Below, one piece after another: positions 22,646 through 31,738 of a stretch of DNA of 50,549 bases. The stretch is from an uncultured Eubacteriales bacterium. Lineage in GTDB: Bacteria; Bacillota; Clostridia; Oscillospirales; Acutalibacteraceae. Location: NCBI GenBank assembly GCA_934643185.1, contig CAKUBN010000011.1, positions 1 to 50,549 of the forward strand, in the 5' to 3' direction. The notes under the pieces are model-generated. The model did no database searches and was not told where the DNA came from. It saw nothing but the letters and a program-made list of their open reading frames with translations. Position numbers and translations under genes: made by a program. How positions within the stretch are numbered: position 1 is the stretch's first letter; each line of letters starts with the position of its first letter.

Positions 22646-25060
22646 TTATTTCGAGAAGAGGTTTGCCACACGGTTCCAGAAGCTGTCTTTTTCTTCGGTA
22701 TCCGTTGTGGTTTCTTCCGTGGTGCTCGTGCTGTTGTCGCTCGAATCCGTCGCGGTGCGCATCACGTAGGCTACGGTCATATCCGTACCGTCTGCACGGC
22801 CGGAGCCTGTGAAGCTGTCTGCGCGGTCCTTCATGATGTCAAGCACGCGTGCCAGCGTGGAATCCGGGTCGGTGATCTCATTGAGGTCGTCGAGCTTATC
22901 GTTGATCGTATCGGAGAACTCCGTCATGCCGTCGCTGAGTTCGGACGTGCCGTCCTTGAGCTCTGCGCCGCCGGACTGGAACTGACCGATCGCGTTCGAT
23001 ACCGTCTTGCTGGAGGAGGAGAGCGTCTCCATGCCGCCGAGGAGCTGATCTGCACCGGCATCCAGCGTGCCTACGCCTTCTGCAAAAGCAGAGGTGCCGG
23101 TCGCAAGCTGAGAAGCGCCGCTGCCAAGCTGTGCAGCACCGTCAGAAATCGCGTTTGCCGCGCCGACGACCGTGTTGGTATCTGCCGGGTTCTCTGCATT
23201 ATACAGTGCGCCGGTCAGCGTATCGACACTGCCCATCATTTCGCCCGCCTGCGAGGAGAGCGTCTTGAATTCGCCCATCAGAGCCTTAAGCTCATCGGTG
23301 TTGATGTCCGGAATCGCCGCCGCGACCTGCTGCACAGCGCTCTGCTTTGCCGCCGCAAGCGTATCGGAAGAAGTCACAGCTTCCGTAACTTTCGGGGCAA
23401 CCTGCTCAGCGACCTGCGGGCCGACAGTGCTTGCAATCGTATCCGAATCAATACCGCTTGCAACCTGACCCATTGCCGTTTTTACAGCGCCTGTTACCGC
23501 GCCGGAAAGCTGTGTGGCCACACCGTTGACCGTATCTTCGCTCGGGGAAGACGGTGCGTTGATTTTTGCCATGATGGCTGCCTGCTGTTCATCCGAGAGG
23601 CCAAGACTCGAATCCTGTAAAAGCTCACCGAGAGCCGTTTGATAACCGCCCTGGAACAAAGCACTGGAAAGTGCTGTTGCCTGATCCGCTACCTGGTCTG
23701 CGCCGACTGTTGTATTATCGGCTGCCTGCTGAACATTGCTCTTAATTGCATCGGCCGTTGCTTTGGAAGCCGCCGTTGCCGCATTGCTTGCAGCGGCTTC
23801 GGAAGCCGCTTTTGCTGCACCGCTTGCTGCACCGTCGAAGACCTGTGCAACACCTGCGCCAAGCTGTGTCTTCAGCGCTGCCATGTCCGGAATTTCAACG
23901 CTGTTGAGCTTGCCGGAAAGCTCCGTCATTTTGTCTTCGAGTGCAGTCTTCTTTTCAGCAGCCTCTACAAGGCCCGGAACGAGCTGCTGGTTCATCACAC
24001 CTGCAAGCTGTGCGGTGCTGTTCTGCAGCTGAATGGCACCGAGGGAGAGCTCGCCGGTCTTCGTTGCCAAGAGCTGTGCGTTTTCAAGCAGGTTCTCCGT
24101 GCCGTTTGCAAGGGACTGCGTGCCGCTTAAAGCGCTGTCTACGCCGGCATCGAACTGGCTGTAACTCGAAGCAAACGTGTCAAGGCTCTCAACAAGCGTG
24201 CCCACAGCGTCGTCCAGCGCGCCGGAGCCATCTTTCAGCTGGTCGATGGCATCGGTCAGCTCATCCATCGTGTCGCCAAGCTCGTCAGAGACCTCATCGA
24301 GGTCGAGGTCGGAAAGGCTTGGTGATGCAGCGAAGAGGAACGTCGGCACAGTGCAGTCCGTAACATCCGCTTCGAGGGTGAGAGTGTCGAGCATCAGATC
24401 ATCGAGCTTATCAAAGCTGTCGGGGAGCAGGTCGCTCACAGCTTCTTTCATGCCCGGCATCGCAAGGAAGCAGGCAAGCTGCGTTTTGGAATCGGACTCG
24501 ACCATACCGTGCTCGGTCGTGATGTTCTTGAAGTTTTCGCTCGGCAGAACAGCCGCCGCAACGGTGAAGAACGGGGTATAGACGGTGCGCTTTTTGCCGT
24601 TTACGGTCACTTCTTCGCCGGTGTTGTTCGTCAGCTTTACGGTCGCGACAAGGTGTCCGCTCTGGCCCTTGAGTTCATCGGCCGTAACGGTCTTGCCATC
24701 GAGCGTATACGCAATGGAAACGCCGACCGGCGCCTGCGCGCTGTTCTTGCCCTGATAATAAATATCGGTGTCGTCCGTCGTCCACTTGAGCGTATTGCCG
24801 GACTGCTCCGGCATCACGTCGCTCTTGAGGTTCTGAATATCGGAAAGGTCGCTTTCGTCGGTCACGGCGTCGAAGCCGTCATCGCTGTGCAGCCAATCGC
24901 TGGTGATCTGCTCCTGTACGGAACCGTCCGCGTTCAGGATGAGATAAGAGGTTTCTTTTTTCTCAACGGTGGCATCTGCCGCGAAAGCCGGGGCAGCGCA
25001 GCCGAGGAGGAGAAGTGCGGAAATCGTAGCCGCAACAGATTTTGTAAGATACTTACTCAT
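22646..25060 (-). CDS. Exported heptad-repeat protein, partner of the MMPL transporter
   Basis: An 804-residue secreted or surface protein. The signal sequence (about residues 8-27, SVAATISALLLLGCAAPAFA) could be cut by signal peptidase I after AFA or be lipid-modified at the internal LLGC. A beta-rich domain of about 240 residues follows. Then comes a long helical region with x-x-x-Leu-x-x-Gly repeats (LANGTENLLENAQLL, LGSGASQLATGTSAFAEGVG, LKDGTSELSDGMTEF), the pattern seen in YhgE/Pip and MMPL-associated proteins. A Ser/Thr/Glu-rich linker and a basic tail end it. Unlike YhgE it has no transmembrane anchor. It follows the MMPL gene by 28 bases. A periplasm-like adaptor or wall-spanning role for the transporter is inferred. 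Confidence 0.75.
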   Translation of the reverse strand: MSKYLTKSVAATISALLLLGCAAPAFAADATVEKKETSYLILNADGSVQEQITSDWLHSDDGFDAVTDESDLSDIQNLKSDVMPEQSGNTLKWTTDDTDIYYQGKNSAQAPVGVSIAYTLDGKTVTADELKGQSGHLVATVKLTNNTGEEVTVNGKKRTVYTPFFTVAAAVLPSENFKNITTEHGMVESDSKTQLACFLAMPGMKEAVSDLLPDSFDKLDDLMLDTLTLEADVTDCTVPTFLFAASPSLSDLDLDEVSDELGDTMDELTDAIDQLKDGSGALDDAVGTLVESLDTFASSYSQFDAGVDSALSGTQSLANGTENLLENAQLLATKTGELSLGAIQLQNSTAQLAGVMNQQLVPGLVEAAEKKTALEDKMTELSGKLNSVEIPDMAALKTQLGAGVAQVFDGAASGAAKAASEAAASNAATAASKATADAIKSNVQQAADNTTVGADQVADQATALSSALFQGGYQTALGELLQDSSLGLSDEQQAAIMAKINAPSSPSEDTVNGVATQLSGAVTGAVKTAMGQVASGIDSDTIASTVGPQVAEQVAPKVTEAVTSSDTLAAAKQSAVQQVAAAIPDINTDELKALMGEFKTLSSQAGEMMGSVDTLTGALYNAENPADTNTVVGAANAISDGAAQLGSGASQLATGTSAFAEGVGTLDAGADQLLGGMETLSSSSKTVSNAIGQFQSGGAELKDGTSELSDGMTEFSDTINDKLDDLNEITDPDSTLARVLDIMKDRADSFTGSGRADGTDMTVAYVMRTATDSSDNSTSTTEETTTDTEEKDSFWNRVANLFSK

Positions 25061-25088
25061 ATTGATCGAGATCCTTTCTCTGAATCGA

Positions 25089-27179
25089 TTATGCCTTTTT
25101 CTCGGTGGTTTCGGGCTTTTTCAGCCAACGGAACGTGGTCTTTCTGAGGATCGGCTCGGTGATGACAAGCAGTGCCGGCAGCACGAGCAGGATAACTGCC
25201 ATACTGATGAGTGCGCCGCGGCTGATGAGCTTGCACAGCACGCCGATAAGCTCCATACGGGAGACAAGGGACACGCTGAACGTTGCCGCGAAGAAGGTGA
25301 GACCACTTGTCAAAATACTCTGGCTGCACTGCTCAACGGCGATCTGCGCCGCTTCCTTAGCGGTGTGGCCAGCGTTACGTTCTTCACGGAAACGCGTGGT
25401 CATGAGGATCGCGTAGTCAACCGTTGCACCAAGCTGAATGGTGCCGATAACGATGCTTGCGATGAACGGCAGCGTCGTGCCGGTGAAGTACGGAATACCG
25501 AGGTTGATCATGATGGCGCTTTCGATCGCCGCAACGAGCAGCACCGGAATAGAAGCGGAGCGGAACACGATGGCGATGATGACGAACACGACGAGGATAC
25601 TTGTAATGTTAACGTTGTTGAAGTCGACATCTGCAACTTCGATCAGGTCTTTCGTCATGGCGCCTTCGCCGGTGATAACGCCGTTTGCGTCATACTTCTT
25701 TACAATGTCGATCATTTCAGAGAGCTGGTTGTTCTGCTCATCACTGCCGCTCTTATAAGAAGAGTTTGCAAGGATCATCTTGTGGCCGCCGGCCTCAAAG
25801 ATGTCGCGCACATCCTCCGGGATGAACATTTCCGGAATCGCACCGCCGACGAACTTTTCGTAGCTCAGCACCTGATGGATGCCGTCCACGTCGCTGAGCT
25901 CATCGGAAAGGTCGGAGAGATCTTTTTCGGAAAGGCTGTCATCGACAATGACAAAGTGCGAGGTCGTCATATCGAAATCTTCCTTCAAGCGGTTCGTGCC
26001 TGCAATGCCGGGGAGGTCCTGCGGCAGTGCATCGAAGATCGTGTAGTAAACGGAGGTCTTCGACTGTGCAATGGAGAACGGAAGGAAGATGATAAGGAAC
26101 ACGATGAGGATCGGTACGCGGTGCTTCACAACGAAGTTCGATGTACGCTTGAGCTTCGGGATGAATGTGCGGTGCGAATGTCTCTCAATCGCACGGCGGA
26201 ACGTCATGATGAGGGACGGCAGCACGGTGATGGTGCAGATAACGCCGAGCAGAACGCCCTTCGCCATAACAACGCCGATGTCTTCACCGAGCGTAAGCTG
26301 CATAGTGCACATGGCGAGGAAGCCCGCGATCGTTGTAAGGGAGCTGCCGGTGATGGAGGAGAACGTCTTTTTAATGGCTGCTACCATCGCGTCCTCATCG
26401 GTCGCTGCCGTCAGCTTTTCTTCTTCATAACGGTGCAGGAGGAAGATGGAGAAGTCCATCGTAACGCCAAGCTGCAAAACCGTCGCCAGCGCTTCCGTAA
26501 TGTAGCTGATCTGGCCGAGGAAGATGTTCGTGCCAAAGTTATAGGCGATCGGGAACAGCATGCCGAGCATAAAGATGAGCGGCACGATCGTTTCCTTCAA
26601 GCTGAGGAACAGAATGAGCAGCGAAGCGCCCACAGCGCAGAGAATGTAAAGGGGCATCTCTTCATTGACAAGGCTCTTGGTGTCTTCCAAAATAGCGGAC
26701 ATACCGCCGATGAAGCAATCTTTATTTAAGATGCTCTTGATCTGCGTTTGTGCTTTCATCGTTCTGGCGTCTGCACTCGGGGCATCAAACTGAACGATCA
26801 GCATCGTTGCGCCGGAATCGTTATAGAAGAACTTCTGAATATCACTCGGAAGCATTTCCTTCGGCGTTGTTACGTCGATAAAGTCGCTCGTCCACATGAC
26901 CTTCTGCACGCCTTCAACCCCTTCAAGGTCGCTTTTTAGCTTTAAGGTATCGGACGTGGACATGTTTTCCACTGTGATCATGGAGACCGAAGCCATGTTG
27001 AAGTCATCTTCCAAGTAGGTCTCGCCGATCATGGAATCCAGATCCTCCGGCAGGTAGGTCAGGATATCGTAGTTAATATAGGTGCCGAGCGCACCGAACA
27101 CCGAGGGGATCAAAAGCAAAACCGCTAAAACAAGGATCAGCTTTCTGTGCTTCACGATCCATCGTGCAAAGTGCTCCAT
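25089..27179 (-). CDS. MMPL/RND family transporter
   Basis: A 696-residue membrane protein of the MMPL branch of the RND superfamily. Two halves each have one membrane segment, an extracytoplasmic domain (residues 35-180 and about 375-520) and a five-segment membrane bundle (ITEALATVLQLGVTMDFSIFL and IVIGTIQLGATVDYAILMTT). The conserved Asp in GVTMDFSIFL and GATVDYAIL fits the proton-relay positions of the family. GAAAGGAG precedes the ATG. It is the first gene of a two-gene operon with the heptad-repeat protein and is divergent from a TetR gene whose operators overlap its promoter. Lipid, siderophore or drug export are all possible. Confidence 0.9.
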   Translation of the reverse strand: MEHFARWIVKHRKLILVLAVLLLIPSVFGALGTYINYDILTYLPEDLDSMIGETYLEDDFNMASVSMITVENMSTSDTLKLKSDLEGVEGVQKVMWTSDFIDVTTPKEMLPSDIQKFFYNDSGATMLIVQFDAPSADARTMKAQTQIKSILNKDCFIGGMSAILEDTKSLVNEEMPLYILCAVGASLLILFLSLKETIVPLIFMLGMLFPIAYNFGTNIFLGQISYITEALATVLQLGVTMDFSIFLLHRYEEEKLTAATDEDAMVAAIKKTFSSITGSSLTTIAGFLAMCTMQLTLGEDIGVVMAKGVLLGVICTITVLPSLIMTFRRAIERHSHRTFIPKLKRTSNFVVKHRVPILIVFLIIFLPFSIAQSKTSVYYTIFDALPQDLPGIAGTNRLKEDFDMTTSHFVIVDDSLSEKDLSDLSDELSDVDGIHQVLSYEKFVGGAIPEMFIPEDVRDIFEAGGHKMILANSSYKSGSDEQNNQLSEMIDIVKKYDANGVITGEGAMTKDLIEVADVDFNNVNITSILVVFVIIAIVFRSASIPVLLVAAIESAIMINLGIPYFTGTTLPFIASIVIGTIQLGATVDYAILMTTRFREERNAGHTAKEAAQIAVEQCSQSILTSGLTFFAATFSVSLVSRMELIGVLCKLISRGALISMAVILLVLPALLVITEPILRKTTFRWLKKPETTEKKA

Positions 27180-27228
27180 TTAGCACCGCTCCTTTCATTC
27201 GGGAACCATCCCGTTTATTTCGTTATGT

Positions 27229-27257
27229 AGTTTAGTCCAAAAATGACTAATAGTCAA
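27229..27257 (-). promoter_or_regulatory. Sigma-A promoter of the MMPL operon
   Basis: On the minus strand, TTGACT (27257-27252), 17 bp, TAAACT (27234-27229). The -35 box lies within operator O1. Confidence 0.7.
27244..27256. promoter_or_regulatory. Operator O1 of the TetR regulator (putative)
   Basis: TGACTA-A-TAGTCA is a perfect 13-bp palindrome overlapping the -35 box of the MMPL promoter. A near-identical copy lies 49 bp away (centre to centre). Confidence 0.65.
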
Positions 27258-27292
27258 TATTCAAAGTGACGAACTAAGCTGACAGAATAAAT

Positions 27293-27305
27293 TGACTATT
27301 GGTCA
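27293..27305. promoter_or_regulatory. Operator O2 of the TetR regulator (putative)
   Basis: TGACTATTGGTCA matches O1 in 11 of 13 positions when read on the opposite strand. It lies 36 bp before the -35 box of the tetR-side promoter. Confidence 0.55.
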
Positions 27306-27340
27306 TTTTATTCAAATCTGCACAAAATGCCGTTTTTTAC

Positions 27341-27370
27341 TTGCTTTTTAAGGTGTATGGGCCTTATACT
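27341..27370 (+). promoter_or_regulatory. Promoter of the tetR-type gene
   Basis: TTGCTT (27341-27346), 18 bp, TATACT (27365-27370). The Shine-Dalgarno GGGAGG follows at 27431-27436. Confidence 0.6.
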
Positions 27371-27444
27371 ATAAGACAAATAAAGCACTTATGCACAGTG
27401 CACCGATGCACAGTAACGATTTGAATGTATGGGAGGCCACAGCC

Positions 27445-28035
27445 ATGCGCGGCGGTGTAGAACAAAAGAAAGAACAGAAAAAGGAGGAGCTGCTGGAGGC
27501 GGCGTATCAGCTTTTCCTGGAAAAAGGCGTCAACAAGACATCGGTCGATGAGATCGTGAAAAAAGCCAATGTCGCAAAAGGTACGTTTTATCTGTATTTT
27601 CATGATAAAACGCAGCTTTTACAGCAGCTCACGTACCGCATTTCCGCGCGCGTTTTGAGTGAGGCTTATGAATATGCGGAAGAGCACAAGACCGATGATT
27701 TCATTGAAAATATCATCATCATGGTCGATTACATCGTGGAATACTTTAAAAGAAGCCGCCTGACACTGCGGCTTTTGGAGCGAAATTTCTCCTGGCCGAT
27801 GATCGAAAAGCAGATCGATATGCGGGAAGACCCGCTGTGGGATAAGCTTGTCACCGCCATTGAGAGCAGCTCGCTTGCCGTGGGCTGCACCGAAGACATC
27901 TTATATAAGCGTGTGTTCCTCGTTGTAGAGCTCATCGGCTCCACATGCTTTGCGACGATGATCGAAAATAAGCCGGACACCATCGACAACATGAAGCCCG
28001 TACTCTACGACATGGTTCGCAAAATGCTCGCATAG
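27445..28035 (+). CDS. TetR/AcrR family repressor
   Basis: A 196-residue dimeric repressor. The N-terminal TetR domain is clear: EELLEAAYQLFLEKGVNKTS, then the helix-turn-helix VDEIVKKANVAKGTFYLYF, then HDKTQLL. The C-terminal ligand domain is all-helical and not specific to a known inducer. The ATG at 27445 is chosen over one at 27391 because GGGAGG lies 8 bases upstream. It is divergent from the MMPL operon, and two copies of a 13-bp palindrome in the shared region are its likely operators. Self-regulation and release by the exported compound is the usual logic. Confidence 0.92.
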   Translation: MRGGVEQKKEQKKEELLEAAYQLFLEKGVNKTSVDEIVKKANVAKGTFYLYFHDKTQLLQQLTYRISARVLSEAYEYAEEHKTDDFIENIIIMVDYIVEYFKRSRLTLRLLERNFSWPMIEKQIDMREDPLWDKLVTAIESSSLAVGCTEDILYKRVFLVVELIGSTCFATMIENKPDTIDNMKPVLYDMVRKMLA

Positions 28036-28101
28036 TGTAAAGCATTTTATCTTTGTAAAGGCTAATCACTTTGTAACGTTAAATAACTTTACATAAAGTC
28101 G

Positions 28102-28140
28102 TTCCCGGAGTGAATCCGAAAGATCACTCCGGGAATTTTC
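28102..28140 (+). terminator. Terminator after the TetR gene
   Basis: TTCCCGGAGTGA (28102-28113) pairs perfectly with TCACTCCGGGAA (28124-28135), followed by TTTTC. Confidence 0.88.
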
Positions 28141-28149
28141 TATGTTCGA

Positions 28150-28178
28150 TTGAACTTTTGCGTGAGATATAGTAAAAT
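28150..28178 (+). promoter_or_regulatory. Promoter of pcrA
   Basis: TTGAAC (28150-28155), 17 bp, TAAAAT (28173-28178), 53 bases before the start codon. Confidence 0.6.
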
Positions 28179-28230
28179 AAGATTTACATGAACAGATTCG
28201 CAAAACGGACAGAACGGAGACTACTTGATT

Positions 28231-30657
28231 ATGGATAAATCGGAAATTCTTGCACTGCGCCGTGCGGTGCTGGAAAAAGACTTTGCACGCATGAACGACC
28301 GCCAAAAGCAGGCCGTGTTCACCGTAAACGGCCCGCTGCTCATTTTGGCGGGTGCAGGCAGCGGAAAAACGACCGTGCTCATCAACCGCATCGCAAACAT
28401 TCTGCGTTACGGCGACGCGTACAATAGCACCTATCTGCGCGATGACCTCGATGAAAACGACATTGCCGCGTGCAGAGCTTATATTGAAAACGGTACGCCG
28501 CTTACAGCAGAAACGCAGGAGCATTTAAGCGCTTTTACTTATAAGGAAAGAGAAGATAGGAAAAAAGAAAAAGCAAAAAGGGCAAGAAGTATTCTGGCAA
28601 TTACTTTTACCAATAAAGCTGCAGGAGAGTTAAAGGATCGCCTTTGCGCTATGTTGGGAGAAGACGGGGATAATGTTTGGGCATCTACATTTCATTCCAC
28701 TTGCGCACGTATTTTACGCTATAACGGTGGGCGCATCGGGTATTCCTCGCACTTTACGGTATACGATACCGACGATCAGCGCCGTTTGATGAAGAACATC
28801 TTAAAGGAACTCGACATTTCAGAAAAGAACTTCACACCGAAATCGATTTTAAACGAGATTTCCCGGGCAAAGGATTCTTTGATCTCGCCTGCGGAATATG
28901 CCCTTACGGTCGGCGACGATTTCAGGCTCAAAATCATCTCCCGTGCGTACACCATGTACCAGAAGCGTTTGGAAGACGCAGACGCCATGGACTTTGACGA
29001 CCTCATCAACAAGGTGGTGGAGCTCTTCAAAAAGTGCCCGGATGTGCTGGAATACTACCAAAACCGCTTCCGCTACCTGATGGTGGACGAATACCAGGAT
29101 ACGAACCATGCGCAGTACACCTTTGTGCGCATGCTGGCCGAAAAAAGCGGCAACCTGTGCGTAGTCGGCGACGACGACCAGAGCATCTACAAGTTCCGCG
29201 GCGCGACGATTGAGAACATTTTGAGCTTTGAAAATACGTTTCAGAATGCGACGGTCATCCGTTTGGAGCAAAACTACCGCTCCACGCAGAACATTCTGGA
29301 TGCCGCAAACGCCGTGATCGAGCACAACACCGAGCGTAAAGGCAAGACGCTTTGGACGCAGAACGGCACCGGCGCCATGATTCACCTGCACACGGCGGAA
29401 AACGAAACAGACGAAGCCGAGCGCATCACAAAAATCATTTTAGACGGTGTTGCAGCGGGACGAAAATTCTCTGATTACGCCGTTTTGTACCGCATGAACT
29501 CGCAGTCTCTGACGTTTGAACGCAATTTTGCGAAGTCCGGCGTACCGCATAGAATCATCGGCGGCACACGCTTCTACGAGCGCCGCGAGATCCGCGAGAT
29601 GATCGCGTACCTCAGCGTCATCAACAACCCAAGCGACGAAATGCGCCTGCGCCGCATCATCAACACACCGAAGCGCAGCATCGGCGACCGCTCGGTCGAA
29701 GTCGCGTCACAGATTGGGCAGCAGACGGGCGAGACGCTGTTTGAGGTCGTCTCGCACGCAAAAGATTACCCGGCGCTGTCGCGCGCCGCAAACAAAATGA
29801 CGCTGTTCGCTTCTCAGATGCAGGGACTTATCGAGCTCAATAACGACGAAGAAGTCACACTCGGCGAGCTTTATGACGAGCTTGTGGAACGCATCGATTA
29901 CCTCAATTTTCTCAAGACCGATGACCCGGAATCCGCAGAAGACCGCGCCGCGAACGTACAGGAGCTCGCATCGAACCTGCGCCGCTTTGAGGAGGAGAAC
30001 CCGGAAGGCACGCTTTCGGATTTTCTCGAAGAGGTTTCGCTCATCACGGATATTGATAATTACGATAACAACGCCGATTCTGTCGTGCTCATGACGGTGC
30101 ACTCTGCAAAGGGTCTCGAGTTCCCGGTCGTGTTCCTGCCGGGCATGGAGGAGAATATCTTCCCAGGCATGGCAAGCGTATATGTGCCGTCCGAAGTGGA
30201 GGAGGAACGCCGTTTGGCATATGTCGCCATTACACGTGCGAAAGAAGAGCTGTACATTTTCCACGCGGAATCCCGCATGATCTTCGGCATGACGAGCCGC
30301 AACCGCGTTTCGCGCTTTGTGGAAGAAATCCCGGAGACGCTCGTCGAGCACACCCGCTCCCGCGATTACAGCGCGCGCCCGGTCTCTATGCCGAGCTTCG
30401 GCGGCGCGAAGCCGTTCGGGGAAGTACCGAAAACAAAATCCGTTGCGGAAGCCGGCGGATTCACGCCGAAGCCGCGCGTAAAGCCCGCGCCTGCCGGTAC
30501 ATACCGCGTAGGCGATACTGTCCTGCACAAGGCGTTCGGCACGGGTCTCATCGTTTCCGCCACGCCGATGGCGAACGATACGCTGCTCGAAGTCGCGTTT
30601 GACAAAGTCGGCACCAAAAAGCTGTTTGCAAACTTCGCAAGACTGACAAAAGTATAA
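28231..30657 (+). CDS. pcrA: ATP-dependent DNA helicase, UvrD/PcrA family
   Basis: Superfamily 1A 3'-to-5' helicase for repair, plasmid-type replication and removal of RecA or transcription blocks. The 808-residue product has motif I LAGAGSGKTT (40-49), motif Ia ITFTNKAA, motif II VDEYQDTN, motif III VVGDDDQSIYKFRGA, motif IV RLEQNYRST, motif V TVHSAKGLEF and motif VI YVAITRAKEEL. A C-terminal Tudor-like domain (GDTVLHKAFGTGLIV), characteristic of PcrA and the RNA polymerase contact, completes it. The insertion after motif I (about residues 60-120) is common in Ruminococcaceae PcrA. ATG 28231 follows GGAGA. Codons from about 28530 to 28740 are AT-rich (AGA/AGG arginines), unlike the rest. Confidence 0.95.
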   Translation: MDKSEILALRRAVLEKDFARMNDRQKQAVFTVNGPLLILAGAGSGKTTVLINRIANILRYGDAYNSTYLRDDLDENDIAACRAYIENGTPLTAETQEHLSAFTYKEREDRKKEKAKRARSILAITFTNKAAGELKDRLCAMLGEDGDNVWASTFHSTCARILRYNGGRIGYSSHFTVYDTDDQRRLMKNILKELDISEKNFTPKSILNEISRAKDSLISPAEYALTVGDDFRLKIISRAYTMYQKRLEDADAMDFDDLINKVVELFKKCPDVLEYYQNRFRYLMVDEYQDTNHAQYTFVRMLAEKSGNLCVVGDDDQSIYKFRGATIENILSFENTFQNATVIRLEQNYRSTQNILDAANAVIEHNTERKGKTLWTQNGTGAMIHLHTAENETDEAERITKIILDGVAAGRKFSDYAVLYRMNSQSLTFERNFAKSGVPHRIIGGTRFYERREIREMIAYLSVINNPSDEMRLRRIINTPKRSIGDRSVEVASQIGQQTGETLFEVVSHAKDYPALSRAANKMTLFASQMQGLIELNNDEEVTLGELYDELVERIDYLNFLKTDDPESAEDRAANVQELASNLRRFEEENPEGTLSDFLEEVSLITDIDNYDNNADSVVLMTVHSAKGLEFPVVFLPGMEENIFPGMASVYVPSEVEEERRLAYVAITRAKEELYIFHAESRMIFGMTSRNRVSRFVEEIPETLVEHTRSRDYSARPVSMPSFGGAKPFGEVPKTKSVAEAGGFTPKPRVKPAPAGTYRVGDTVLHKAFGTGLIVSATPMANDTLLEVAFDKVGTKKLFANFARLTKV

Positions 30658-30663
30658 AAAGAG

Positions 30664-30706
30664 TAAGCCGTGCACCTGTTTTCAAAGTGCACGGCTTATA
30701 TTATTC
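30664..30706. terminator. Terminator between pcrA and the convergent Cys-rich gene
   Basis: TAAGCCGTGCAC (30664-30675) pairs perfectly with GTGCACGGCTTA (30687-30698). It is followed by TATTATTC on plus and, on minus, by the T-rich complement of 30652-30660. Confidence 0.82.
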
Positions 30707-30716
30707 AAATGCGGTT

Positions 30717-31520
30717 CTAATTTTGTCTGCCGCAGCCACAGCCGCAGTCGCTCGCTTTCGGCGGGAAAAATTCGTCGGTCGGGAAATCAATCTTGCGGAA
30801 CAGCTCGCAGGGATTGTCGCCGGAGGTGACGCATTCCTTATCCGGAATGCAGAAATCAAACGCGGGAATGAGCATCTGCACATTCCGCACAATCTGCACG
30901 ATAGTAAACAGGCCGATCGTCACGTATACGGTATTTTTCTGCTCTACCGTTTCAAACGCACCGCCGTAACGGCTTGCAATGCAGTCCGGGATCACGCAGC
31001 AGGGCTCGCAGCCGCAGCGGCAGTGCTCGCAAAGCTTTGCGGAAAGCGCCACCGGCTGCGCGACCTGCACAGTCGCCTTGGGTAAGACCTTATTGCCCTG
31101 TAAATCGGCTTCGTCACGGCAGCTCTCGCTTGTAAACATCTTCACGTTGCCCTCACTGCCGTAGAGAATGACCTTCTTATTAAAAATTGAAATACCGCTT
31201 ACGCGTTCGCAGCCCACTGTCGCGCCGCCGTACAGCTCCAAAGATACGTCAAAGAAAAACGTGAGATCAATGGAATAATACCCGCGGTTAAAGGGGATCG
31301 GCTGCATATCAATGTACACAGAGATTACATCAACGTCCCGCACCCGCACATTAGCGGAAGCATCCACAACAGGCTGCACCGAGGCGGGAAACAGCACACG
31401 TAAATCCTCTAAGCAGTCTTTATCTGAACAGGAATCGTAAATGCGCATGGCATCTATGCAGACGGCTTCTTTTAACGCTGCGCCGTTTTCGCAATCGGGT
31501 GTCCGCTCATTTTCAGCCAT
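30717..31520 (-). CDS. Conserved cysteine-rich Clostridia protein, function unknown
   Basis: A 267-residue protein without signal peptide or membrane segment. It contains EAVCIDAMRIYDSCSDKDCL, a pattern I recall from uncharacterised proteins widespread in spore-forming Clostridia. Beta-rich stretches follow (VRDVDVISVYIDMQPIPFNR, then SIDLTFFFDVSLELYGG, KKVILYGSEGNVKMF). A Cys cluster (LCEHCRCGCEPCC) and a C-terminal SDCGCGCGRQN come next. The high Cys content suits a disulfide-linked or metal-binding structural protein such as a spore surface component, but this is inference. AAAGGAGG precedes the ATG at 31520. No strong sigma-A promoter was found; GTACAAT at about 31558-31552 on the minus strand could be a sporulation-type -10. 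Confidence 0.65.
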   Translation of the reverse strand: MAENERTPDCENGAALKEAVCIDAMRIYDSCSDKDCLEDLRVLFPASVQPVVDASANVRVRDVDVISVYIDMQPIPFNRGYYSIDLTFFFDVSLELYGGATVGCERVSGISIFNKKVILYGSEGNVKMFTSESCRDEADLQGNKVLPKATVQVAQPVALSAKLCEHCRCGCEPCCVIPDCIASRYGGAFETVEQKNTVYVTIGLFTIVQIVRNVQMLIPAFDFCIPDKECVTSGDNPCELFRKIDFPTDEFFPPKASDCGCGCGRQN

Positions 31521-31630
31521 ATTTGTAAACCTCCTTTGTGGTTTCTCAATGCCATTGTACGGAAAAGGGCGGGTATTGTGCCTGTCCCGCCGCTTCGCTC
31601 GGTTTTTTCGCATTGTAAGAAATTTTTCGG

Positions 31631-31659
31631 TTGTATATTTCGCCGCAGTTTGCTATAAT
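31631..31659 (+). promoter_or_regulatory. Promoter of the tmk operon
   Basis: TTGTAT (31631-31636), 17 bp, TATAAT (31654-31659). The tmk start lies 80 bases downstream. Confidence 0.7.
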
Positions 31660-31738
31660 GAATAAGAATGTACCGCGCTGCGGTGCAAAAAGTCGGCAAA
31701 GCCCGGCAAATTTACGCAGAAAGCAGTAAATAAAACTT

